Positions 34,093 to 44,889 of a DNA stretch of 56,044 bases are shown one piece after another (within the stretch, counting starts at the first letter, position 1; the number at the start of each line of letters is the position of its first letter). A program made the translations under genes and the position numbers. The notes beneath the pieces are model-generated. The model was not told the DNA's origin and did not search any database. It saw only the letters and a program-made list of their open reading frames with translations. Location of the stretch: contig CDMY01000280.1 in NCBI GenBank assembly GCA_001179505.1, positions 79,198-135,241 on the forward strand, given 5' to 3'. The stretch comes from Vitrella brassicaformis (lineage: Eukaryota; Sar; Vitrellaceae).

Positions 34093-36458
34093 TGCGCCTC
34101 TCCCTCCAATCTCGTGCCCACTCGAACGAACCGTGTAGATGTGTTGCAGCTCCGGCTGCATGAGGATCTGGACGAGGACGCCGCTCTCGAGCTCTGCCGG
34201 CACTATCACATCGACGCCCTGCAGCTTTGCCCTCGTGGCCCTGAGCATCAATGTGGGCGATGACGCCAGCCGGCGGGACTGATAAGGGAGCCGCCAGGGG
34301 CGGGGGGCGGCCTTGGCGGGCAGGTACTGCACGCTCAACGCCTGGCTGAGGTGCGTCACCACTCTGATGGATCAAGGGAGAGAGGGAGGGATGGCGTGTG
34401 CCGGTGTGTGTGTGTGTGTCTTAGTGCCTCGGCATAGGTTTGTTTGTGTCCCTCATGTGTGACTCGAGCAGCAGCCGCATCCCCAGGATCTCAGCGTCAC
34501 GCTGCATCAACACATCAACCAATCAGCCACACTCACATCCATCCGCAGAGCGAGAGGATGGCTTTGTGTCCTCATCTCAGCTCATCTGACCTCTTGCTGT
34601 ATGTTGACGTCGCTCGTTGACCTGACAGAGCTGCCGTCGAGGTGCACGAGCAGCGCCACGTCGGCATCCTCAGCCTGCACAGACACAGTGGATGGATGGA
34701 TGGATGGATGGGCCATCTGATGGCTGGCCACCTTGACGCTTTTGAGTGTCTTGAGGGTGGAAGGGTCCTTGACGACCGTCCTGATGCGCAGGTTGCCGAA
34801 GCGGCGGCAGGTGGTGGGCCGGGGGAACGCCTTGACGTGCAGCTGACCCACACGCCTGAACACATAACACACACACACACACACACACAGGTGGGTATCT
34901 GTGTGTGTGTCGAGAGGTGAATTGGGTTAGGTCAGTTACTGGTTGAGGGGTGCTGGTGTGACCAGAGTGACGTCGAGCGGTTTGGTGAAAGTCGCCGCCC
35001 ACTCGTCGAGATGACGCAACAGACTGGCCGTCTGCTCTGAGCTCCCACTGCAGCCAAACCGCCCACAGACACACACCCAACAGCACACACACAGTCTCTC
35101 TCTCTCTGTGTGTGTGTGTGTGTGGTGTATCTGTCGGCTTACGCGTCCATGGTCAGGTCGGCCTTTGCCGTGTTGAGGATGAGCACTTTTCGCGGATATG
35201 CCTTCTGCATTTCGGCCTGTGTGGCCCGCCGGCTCCTCCTGACGTCAGACACCTCATGTGTGCCGACGGCCGAGCGGGAGTAACGCAAATTGGTCTTCTG
35301 CACACACACACCACACACACAGATGGATGGATGGATGGACTCGTCTGTGTGTGTGTGTGTGTACGTCCGTGGCGACAAAGATGAGCTGGTCGTTGGGGCC
35401 GATCATCACACTGTTGGGCGGCGACAGCATCAGCTCGCCGTCCTTGACCAGACCACACAATGACGCCTGCACACACACACACATCCAGGCAACACACACC
35501 AACAGATATGGCCTCTTGTCAGTCATTCAAGCATCCCGTGTGTGTGTGTGTGTGTGTGGTTTACCCTTGGGAAGTGTTTCCACGCCTGTCCGAAGGTCTT
35601 GCCCTGCACGCCAGCGTACATTCTGGCCGCCTCGATGTAGAACTCACTGCCCTCCTGGTGGAACAACTCGGCGTACACCTGACAGACAGACAGACAGACA
35701 GCAGGTGGACACACACACACACACACACAGATGGATGGATGGATGGATGGATGTGTGTGTGTGTAGGGTCGGTGGCCGACCGTGCTGAGTCCGGGCTGCA
35801 CGACACACTGTGCGAGCAGCCGATCCACAAAGCCGTCGGTGTCGACCTCAGCCAGCGATGCGAAACGGCCGGCCGCAGACGCACCGGGGTGCTGCTCCAC
35901 TGCTGCCTCAGGCACAGACACCTGCAGCACACCACAGCACAGCACAGCACACACCACGAGCACATAGATAGATGGACACACACAACCAACTCTCTCTCTC
36001 TCTCGGTGTGTCTGTCGACTGACCACGACGGTCGGCGGGTGTTTTGCTGCCCTTGACGACGGCAGGTCGTTGCTCTGTCTGTCCCGTACAGCGGCGAGTA
36101 CGGCCGTCTGGCGGCGGACGGCAGACGCCCCACCAGTCTGCTCAGCCCCCTTGGCGGCCGCAGTGTCCCTCAGCACCAACACGTTCTTGGCCGCACCTGC
36201 TGCTGCCTTGTCCAAATCCTATCGACCCATTGCACACAACACACACAGACAGACAGACAGACAGAGAGGGATGTGTGTGTGTGGTGGTGTGTGTGGCTTG
36301 GTCACTTACGGTGAGGCTGTTGGGGTCTCCCTCTCGTGTGACGATTCTGAGAGTGCTCTGCCGCTTGACGTCCTCGGCGATCTTCATGTCCATCGTCGGG
36401 CGACTCTGATGGACGCACACACGCACCCACCCACACACACTCACACACGTGCCAATCT

Positions 36459-36489
<31 letters not shown>

Positions 36490-37584
36490 CGTGTCTGTCT
36501 GCCAATCGCTGTCCATCACCCACCCCACCCACTTGGTCAGAGAGTACCACAACGGTGCCGGGGTCCCTGCCCTCCTTCTTGGCGAGGTCCAGCTGCCGCA
36601 GCACAGCCGTCGTGCGGTCGTTCCAGTTGAGCACCACAGTGTGGCCGCTCTCGTGAACCGGGAAGTTGCCGTAACGAAACGATGCTATCGCAGTCGACAG
36701 GGCCGTCGACAGCAGCCCCAACAGAGAGGCGAACGTCAGAATACCTGCGGGCAGGCGGGCACCAAGCCAAGCAATCAACCACACACAAAACCGCTCGGTG
36801 CGGTGGGTGTCCTTCCTGTGTGTGTGTGTGTGTGTGGTTCCCTACCGGTGATGTACAGTCCGTTGACGACCCCCCGGCCCCACCCAGTCTCGTTGAACAA
36901 GCTGCAGCCGGGCAGCCCATTGAGCCACAGGTAAGACTGGAAGAGCGACTGGCGCCACGACCGGCCCGTTGCTGTGCGGTAGAAGAACGCCCCGACGCCG
37001 ATCGCCGTGGCCGCAAACCCCGCCAGAGCCAACATCTGGACGGGCAGGGCGGCCGCCAGCAGCAGCTGGAACCGATACACCACCGACCGCGACACGAAGG
37101 ACGGGAAGAACCGCACAATCGCCAGCAGCACGGCCAGAGAGGCCGTGACAATGACCACATTGCGCTGGAGCTTCGGCATGCGGGCGATGAACTTCGGGAC
37201 AGAGAGGGAGGGCAGGGGCGGCGGGGAGGGGAGGGGCGGCAGGGGCAGCCTCCGTATCGGCATCATCCGGCCCTTCCGCCTCTTCTGGCGCTCTCTCTCC
37301 TGGTCGGACTGCAGCACACTGACGGGCACGGCCACATCCGGCCAGCTACTCTGGTCGATGTATCTGTGCTGAATCTGCGGCGGGGCGGCGTGGGAGAACA
37401 GCACGCCACACTTCCTTTGCTGACGGTGCTGCTCCAGCAGCTGAGTCGGCCGCCCCATCGACCGCCGCTCCAGCCACGGCAGCACAAACCCATCGCAGTG
37501 GGCCAACAGGGCGACCAGAGGGAAGGCGACGGACGCCAGGAAGGCCACCGGCCTCCTGCGTCGTGGCAGCACCGCGGTGCGCAT
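33710..37584 (-). CDS. CASTOR/POLLUX/DMI1-type ion channel, probably plastid-targeted
   Basis: Members are homotetrameric cation channels with a pore and two RCK-like (NAD-binding) regulatory domains. The start at 37584 gives a signal-peptide-like segment (RRPVAFLASVAFPLVALLA), then DGFVLPWLERRS and a basic transit-like stretch. Membrane helices follow near residues 140-160, 170-195 and the pore region YLWLNGLPGCSLF (about 218-230). The next exon has the pore-lining helix and family signature (ILTFASLLGLLSTALSTAI, then GHTVVLNWNDRTTAVLRQL), followed by DPGTVVVLSDQ. Later exons match the C-terminal half of the family: YAELFHQEGSEFYIEAARMY, GELMLSPPNSVMIGPNDQLI, ADVALLVHLDGSSV, DVIVPAELESGVLVQILMQP, and NELARAEGDSVIGVW before the stop at 33710. 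About 13 exons. In plants the family works in nuclear and plastid envelopes. Confidence 0.88.
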
Positions 37585-38034
37585 GAGTGAGTGAGTCGGT
37601 CAGCCACCGGGGGATTGTCGAAAGGGGGACGCCGGATCTCGCTGCCTTGACATTAGATCTTGACAATGGCCGATGGGCAAACGTCCACAGCACCCAACAC
37701 GGAGGCGTCTTCGGCTTCGCAATGCGAGCTTAGATGTGCGAAGCTCGCAAAGTTTGCACAGCTTCATTTTGGCACGAAAGGAGGTTGGAGAGGAGCGGTG
37801 AAGATCACAGCATATCCGCTGACCAAGATCTAGCCCGCACTCGCCCGGTGAGTCGAGTCAGCTCACACGCAGGCCAGTGGAGGACAAGAGGTACACCGAT
37901 GGAGGCAGGCGTGCAGACAGACAGACAGACGAACAGCCTTAGCACAGATGCACCAGAATAGGATGCGCCACTATGGGTATCGTCTCTTGCATCCTACCTT
38001 TTCTTGTGCGTTATCTGATCTGCGGTCAGGCATC
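37585..38034. promoter_or_regulatory. Divergent promoter region with a perfect palindrome
   Basis: 450 bp between the channel gene (-) and eIF3d (+). At 37723-37731 and 37741-37749 lies an exact inverted repeat TGCGAGCTT / AAGCTCGCA with a 9-base spacer. A run of CAGA units is at 37915-37930. No coding gene is supported. Confidence 0.5.
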
Positions 38035-41000
38035 ATGTCGGTGGCTTCGTCGTTCGACCCCGTGACCAACGACAATGTGGACGGGTGGGGTCCCTCATAC
38101 ACCGACGACATCTTCGACTCATGCCTCCACGAAACTGAAAAGTTCCCCTTCGAAGTCTCACTCAAAAGTAAGCAAAGCACACAGGCCGACTAGTTGGCCT
38201 GGTGGCGGGATGGATGGCTCACCAGCCACTGTCTGTCTATCTGTCTGTCTGTCTGTTGGGTGTGTGTGATTGGTTCGCTGGTTGAGCAGTTGACAAGTTG
38301 AGTCGCGTGTGTGACTTCACCCAGAGCGGCTACCGATGGCAGCAGGAGAGGGCCAGGCAGCAAGGTACACAGACAGACAGACATACTACGCCTGACACAA
38401 AGAGTTGCCAGAATCGCTCGACGCGCGACTGTGTTTGTGTTGTGTGTGGTGCATTGTGGTCAGCGATTCGCTTCGGTCGTGAGGGCGGAACACCCGAGAA
38501 GGAGAACGAAGAAGACGCGTTCCAGCTTGTGGTACGCACCGCACCCTGCCGAACGACTGACTGATGCAGACATACATCGCTCGCTCACTGATCAGCTCCC
38601 TGTGTGTGTCTGTGTGGCTGGTCACGTCACAGGACAGCCGCCCGGCGCCTAAGCCAAAGTATAGGACGTATCAGCAGCGACGGCCGTGGCAGTACCACGG
38701 CGGCAGGGGGGGCCGACAGCAACCGCAGGAGGACGAGCGAAAGTCAGTGAGAATGAGCATGTCGAACGAACGAAGGGGACAATCGATGCATTGATCGTGT
38801 GTGTGTTGTGTGTGGTTATGTTGTCAGTTTGCAGCAGGGTCGTTGGGGTCTGCAGCGTCAGAAGACGCAGCAGCGTCAGCAGCAGAAACAGCTGCAGAGG
38901 CAGCAGCAGCAGAGGCAGCAGAGGAGATGGGACAAGTGAGTCACGACCAACACAACAGACGGAGGGAGGGAGGGAGGGAGGGACGATTGGATTGGAGGGG
39001 GGAATGCACATGAGTGTCTTGGTGTGTGTCGTCCGTCCATCAGTCGTTCCAGGATGTTCCGCGAGTGGTCGGTGCAGACAAAGCCCGAATGGCAAGTCGT
39101 CCAGGAGGTAATGATCAACACTCACAGACACACAGACAGACAGACAGACAGACAGAACCACCAACACACGTGTGTGCGCATCAGCATCAATCGTGTTGCA
39201 TCTCTCTCTCTCTCTCTCTGTCCGTATGAGCAGATCCCCTTGGCGCAGCTGCCCAAGCAGAACCTCGATGCGTCAAAAGTCAAAGTCACCGACCTGTGAG
39301 CAGCAAACCACACACACACACACACACTCAAGCAATGACACCCATTCTTTACTGAGATTTCTATGCCTATTCTCTCTGTCCTTCAGCAAGTGGTGCGGCG
39401 ATCTGCGTCACTACGACCGTTCGTACGACCGCATCACGGAGAAGACCAAGAGGAACCTGACGCGCTACACACAGCTGCAGTTCTACAACCCCTCCACCAC
39501 ATCGGACATCAACCTCAGGTCACACTCACACACTCGCCTCGCAACAAGATGAGATAGATGGTCATGTGCAGCTGGAGGGCCTGTGGTGTGTTGTGGTGTG
39601 TGCGTGTTGTGTTGTGCAGGGAGTTCTTGGCCGATGACAGTGTGCAAGTGATTGTCACAGGTGCGGCAGACAGCTAGGCAGACAGACAGACACGCAGGAC
39701 ACGCACAAGCCATCCCACACCTTCAGGTATATGTGGTGGTGTGGTTGTGTGGTTGTGTGGTGCAGATTCCATCCTGTCGATGATGATGGCTGCCTCACGG
39801 TCCGTCTACTCGTGGGACATCATCGTCATTGTGGTCAGTCAGCGAACCAGTCCTTCACACACACACACACACACGCCCCTCTACCCCACTCTCTCTCTGT
39901 GTGATTGTGGTGTGCAGGCTGAGGGCAAGATAGTGCTGGACAAGCGCGAGGACGCCCCCGACCTGCTCACAGTCAATGAAAACGCACAGGAACCACCCGC
40001 ACAAGACGCCAAGGTGAGTGGAGGCAAGTGGTGGGTGCGGTGCCTCCAGTCGGTGGCAGCTTTTTCCCTTGTTGTTGTGTGTGTTGCGATTGTCAGCCTG
40101 AGTTTAATCAGCCGCAGCGCCTGGCCTTTGAAGCGTCGCTCATCAACCAGAACTTCTCGCAACAGGTCAGTCGATGCGGTCGCATCGGCCTGACCATTTG
40201 CCTTTAGCTGTCTTGTGTTGTGTTGTGTTGTGTTGTGTGTACTGTGTGTAGGTGCTGGACAAGACGTCGCCCCCGGTCGATCTCAAGGAGAAGAACCCAT
40301 TCGCACAAGGCATGCTCCCACACTCGCCCAGTGACCCACCCTCACCCCTCCCTCGATCCCTCTCTGTGTCGGTCTCTCTCAGACGACAGCCAGGCAGCGT
40401 CGTGTGCGTTCCGGTACCGCAAGTTCACCGTCCCAGGAAACGACAAGGCACCCAATGAAGCGGTCGGTCCCCACTCACACCACACACATCACAAAAGCAA
40501 GACAGCCGCACTCTCACACTGTGTGTGTGTCCATGTGGGTATTGGTCAGGGCAAGAAGGATCTGACATTGGTTGTGCGTGCGACGGTGGACGCCAAGATG
40601 CCCACCGAGGCGGGCGATTCCTACTGTGTCATCAAGGCACTCAACGAATACGACCCAAAGGCAAGCCGCCCAGGCAGTGTCAAATGACTGACCCCGCAAA
40701 CGCGTCATGAGTGCCCGTTTGAGCAGGTGGGATTGAGTTGGCGCAAGTCTCTGGACTCACAGCGGGGCGCCGTGCTCGCGGACGGTAAGAAAAAACCGAT
40801 CACTCCCACACACACAGAGGGCATCACATGTGTGTGTGTGTGTTGGTTGGTTGGTTGTTCGTCCATCCATGTATCAGAGATCCGCAACAACGCCAACAAG
40901 CTGGGCCGTTGGGTGGCGCAGGCCAACATTGCCGGGGCTGACACTCTCAAGCTCGGATTCGTCACGCGAACCAACCCAAAGTAACAGACGGCTCACACGC

Positions 41001-41571
41001 ACGGACACACGAATGCACCCCTGTGTGTCTTTCTCTCTGTGTCTGTAGGGATCCGACGTCTCACCAGGTGTTGAATTGCCAGACGTACCTCACCAACCAG
41101 TTCGCATCGCAAATCGGACTCACCGAAAACAACGCGTAGGCCAACAGAATCGCTCTCTCTACATGTGTGTGTGGATGTCTCTCTCTCTCTCTCTCTCTCA
41201 GATGGGGCGTGGTTCGTTCGATCTTGGATTTGTGCGCATCCCAGGAGGACGGCAAGTACCTCCTGCTCAAGGACCCCAACAAGCCCATCATCAGGCTCTA
41301 CCAGGTACGCATTCCGGACCCCACACACAGACACGGGGGCCTGGCCTGCACTCACCACATGTGCGTGTGTGTGTGTTTCGATCGCATGATCCACCAACAG
41401 ATAGCGTGGGAGGACTTTGCTGCCGACGATGAGGACGAGGAGGACGTCCGCCAGCCAGCGCCACCAGCTGACAAGGACAAGACACAGGTCAGTCGGTCAC
41501 GCGCTCATTGCTCCACCATTCCCCTCTGCCATGCGTCTTGTTTCGGTGTGTATCAGGCTGGTGCCAAGTGA
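38035..41571 (+). CDS. EIF3D: Translation initiation factor eIF3 subunit D
   Basis: eIF3d is the cap-binding subunit of the eIF3 complex, acting on the 40S ribosome. Start at 38035 because the family begins with the motif seen here (NDNVDGWGP). An in-frame upstream ATG at 37948 is ignored. The about 18 exons encode in order: [44 protein letters not shown], a basic/Gln-rich low-complexity insert (RNA-binding-like, about residues 95-170), [192 protein letters not shown] and [20 protein letters not shown], with an acidic tail to TGA at 41571. Introns at 40310 and 40661 appear to start with GC. Confidence 0.96.
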
Positions 41572-42870
41572 GCGATGGACTGGTCGGCCGAGATCACGCG
41601 TGCGTGCAGCCAGCCGTGCCAGCCTGCTGTATCGCCGCCACACTGTTCGTGCAGCTAGCTTGTTCAGGTGTGTGTCTCGTGCGAGCGACTGAGCCCAGAT
41701 TTTTGAAGGTCTGTGCATTGCATGCGATTCGTGTCAATCGGGTGGAATGCAGTGGTGCGGTCACATATCTGACCGTCGGGTATGCAGCAATGGCTCGGCT
41801 GCACTCCTTTGTGTGTGTGTGTGTGTGTGTGTGTGACGAAGGGCAACGTGAGGTTTCAAGAGTGAACTGCCATCTTTCTGAATCCCAGACCGAATATGCC
41901 CTTTGAGTGCCGAATACAAGCATCACCGTCTCAGTAGCCTAGTCAACTCATGTCACTGCACCCCACTGGACTGCACTCCACTGGACTGATGCAGGGAGGA
42001 AAGAGATCGTGGAAAGAGATTATGGAGGCAGAGACAGGGTGTTTCAGGGTTGTTCGCCGCCCCGCCTCCCGGCCGTCCGCTGCTGGCCGCCGCCCGCCTT
42101 GCGCTTCTTTCCTTCTTCTGCTGCTGTTGGTTGTTGCTGAGGCTGTGGGGCGGGGGGCTGGGCACCAGCAGCCGCGATGGCTGCACTACACGCAGAAGTT
42201 GATTGATTCTACGACCTTCCAGGGGCCCACCTATCTACACGTACAGATAGGTTCTTCTGTACAGCCATCCATCTATCTGTACGTGTCTCACATCTCACAT
42301 CCGTCTTTCAAGAAACTGAGTTACTCTCCCCGACTGAACCCACCCCCTCCCCCTCCCCGACTCCTATTGGCGACTCGGCGCTTCTTGCGCACCTCCCCGC
42401 CCTGCTGTGCCCCTCCGGCCGTCCAGGGCTGCTGCACGCCACGTCCTGCTGTTGTATGCTGTTGCTGGTTGTTCTTCTGCTGGCTGTTCTACTGTTGGTT
42501 GTTGCGCTGTGGAGGTCGTAAGAAAGGCAGACATTGGGCAGACAGAGACACGATGTACATCGAGTGATCGAGTTCGGTGACATCGTGCAGCATCAAAGTA
42601 GCCCGGGGCCCGCTGCTGGTAATTTGCACACACACACACACCCCACTGTGGAAGGCGACTGGCATACGTGCGCCTTTCTACCGGAAACACAAATGACCCA
42701 GCGATCACCCTACCAGCGATGGGAGCGCTGCCAGCGAGGGGAGGCAATACTTGGACAGTGGCTGGACATATGGACATGAGAGTGTGGTCATTTGAAAGCC
42801 CTTGCTCTTGCGGTCATTTTGGCCCATTTCCTCTCCCTTCCCCGCAGATCCGCGAGCTCAGCCTTTTTGA
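41572..42870. other. Gap before the plus-strand module locus
   Basis: Contains a (GT)n tract at 41810-41834, short TCCACTGGACTG direct repeats near 41970, a (CA)n tract near 42630 and pyrimidine-rich CCCCCTCCCC stretches near 42345. Long frames here are Pro/Leu/Ser low-complexity. No supported gene. Confidence 0.55.
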
Positions 42871-42925
42871 GGACCGTGGCAGCACGGCGCAAACCAATAG
42901 GCAAAAACCACTGTAGAAGAGGAGA
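42871..42925 (+). promoter_or_regulatory. Conserved 5' flank of the module gene
   Basis: 55 bp directly before the ATG resemble the 56 bp before the minus-strand module gene (both contain CGTGGCA, GGC(G/A)CAAA, and GAAGAG(G/A)AGA just before ATG). Similarity ends upstream of it, so this is the edge of the duplicated segment. Confidence 0.55.
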
Positions 42926-44889
42926 ATGGCTGGCGGACAGTCCTCCGTGTCGCAGGCTTCGTCCAGCCAAGGTCCCAGACGACTACCACTGCAAGTGTTC
43001 CTCCGAGAAAACATGATGCTCATCCTTCTGGGCGCCTTCGCAGCACGTAAGCAACAGCAGGCCTCTTACCATCTCTCACGTCATCATTATGTATCTTGCT
43101 CTCTCTCTGCCCCATTGCTTATGTGCAGTGACTGACTGGTTCTCCTGGTGGGAGATGAACATCGACGAGCCGTCCCAATATACCGTTCCCCTCCTGTGCA
43201 AGCGACTCCTTCTCGCATCTGCCTCTGTCTCTACGGCTCTGCTCGTCCTCAAATGGTGCCTGGAGTACGTCCAAATGAATGCCACACTGGTACGCAAAGG
43301 AGACGTCTTCACGTGAGCAGTTCGCTGACGACTTGTGCATTGCGGTTGCTCAGGTGCAGCGCAAAAAGGGACAATCGGGCGACATCGAGTTGAGTGGACG
43401 CTCCCGTCTCATCGACTCGGGCGTGGACTCTCAGGCAGCGACCCCGCAAGGGCCGTCTCCCACGGCACCCATCATCGCTCGCTTCCACCGGCCCGACCCT
43501 CCTCGGTGGCTCATCAGGGTGATCACGGTGCTGAGCGGCATCTCTGTCCTCAACGACAGCATCGACTTCATCAACGTCGTGATCATTCTTTGCGCCATCG
43601 GCAACCCCCGAAGCCACGCGATGGGAATACTCATCAGCAATCTCTCCTTGAATCTGCTGAACGCCATCGCCTCAGCCTACAAGGCAATGGGCTTCGAAGC
43701 CTCGCGAGAGCGCATGCAACAGCTAGCCATAGCGCAAAGACTAGAAGCTCCCGTCGTCCTCTTTGCGGCCTTGGGTGTGATCGGTGCTCTTTGCGCTTAT
43801 TGGGGGTGGATCACTTGGTGGATAAGTTGGATTGGGGGGTTCTTATGGTGGCTTGCCTTGGCTTTGATGCTGGTGATATCAATGTGTGAGACGATCGCAA
43901 CCTGCTCGAGAGAGTTTCTTTCAGATGTTCTTCTCTCCGACTACATCCGATTGGCACTCTTGCACGTGCTGATCGCGGAGCTTGTCTATACAACGAGCAC
44001 CTGGATTACATTCTTCACGATTGCGATCTTCAGCGAGAGAGTCCCGACATGGCTTTGGCACCTCTACTTTCTCATCCCCGCTACAGAAACCCTCATCCTT
44101 TACCAATCTCTAATCGCAACACTCGAGCAGAAAATTGACGCCAGAGCCCACGGCCATTCGACCAACGCACTCCGTCTTTGCACCATGATACTGGATGGCC
44201 TTGTGGGCCTGATATGCAATGCCCTCTTCCTCTGCTATCCCACTTACCAGCTGCAGCTGCTCCCAATAGCCAACATCATTCTGACGGTGGCAGTCGTCAG
44301 TTGTCAGCTGATTGCAGACTTAACGAGACTTCATCACGCCGAGCTCATCGACCGCATCGATCAGATCCGAAAGGGAGACACTGTGTTAGTGGACATAAAA
44401 GGGCTTCTCGACGGTGGAGCAGATCCAAACATGGCATGCGGCGAGCCACTCTATCGAGCAGTGGCGGTCGAGACACAGACCGACAGCGACCGGCCCTTGG
44501 TGAGGGATGCTGTCGCTGCGGCCGCTCGGATATTCAAGAGTGTGGAGCTGCTGTTGGAAGCCGGGGCAGATCCCAATCTTGGCACACGTCGCCTGGCCGG
44601 TGGCCTAGTCGTGGCGCCTTTAGACGAAGTGGTGAGTGGGGGGATAAGCATGAAGAGATGAATGCCATCGAGACTAACACACATGGCCTGACTGAGTGCC
44701 ATGTTTGTGCAGGTAATACAGGCGGAGCTGAAGGATGTCGCCATCCTCCTCAAAGCCAATGGGGCTCGGCATTCGAAACACTTCTATAAATACGGCGGAC
44801 ACACAAATCAGCCACGCTACGCCGCCATTTTGATGCGATCCAATGCCTTGGATCGCAAGTTAAATGCTTGGCGACATGAACGTGCATGT
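42926..44889 (+). repeat. Plus-strand module 1
   Basis: Complete module with the starter ATG. The variable loop after EASRERMQQLA is short and contains FAALGVIGALCAYWGWITWW. Ankyrin part: LLDGGADPNMACGEPLYRAV, LLEAGADPNLG, LLKANGARHSKHFYKYGG (note KHF instead of DDY). Confidence 0.75.

Noticed and set aside
36682-37590. A 302-codon plus-strand frame over the channel gene
   Set aside because: Arg/Gln/Pro-rich with no fold; the minus strand in the same place encodes the conserved channel.
41950-42567. A 205-codon frame upstream of the plus module locus
   Set aside because: Built from pyrimidine-rich low-complexity DNA (Pro, Leu, Cys runs); no splice pattern or recognisable segment.
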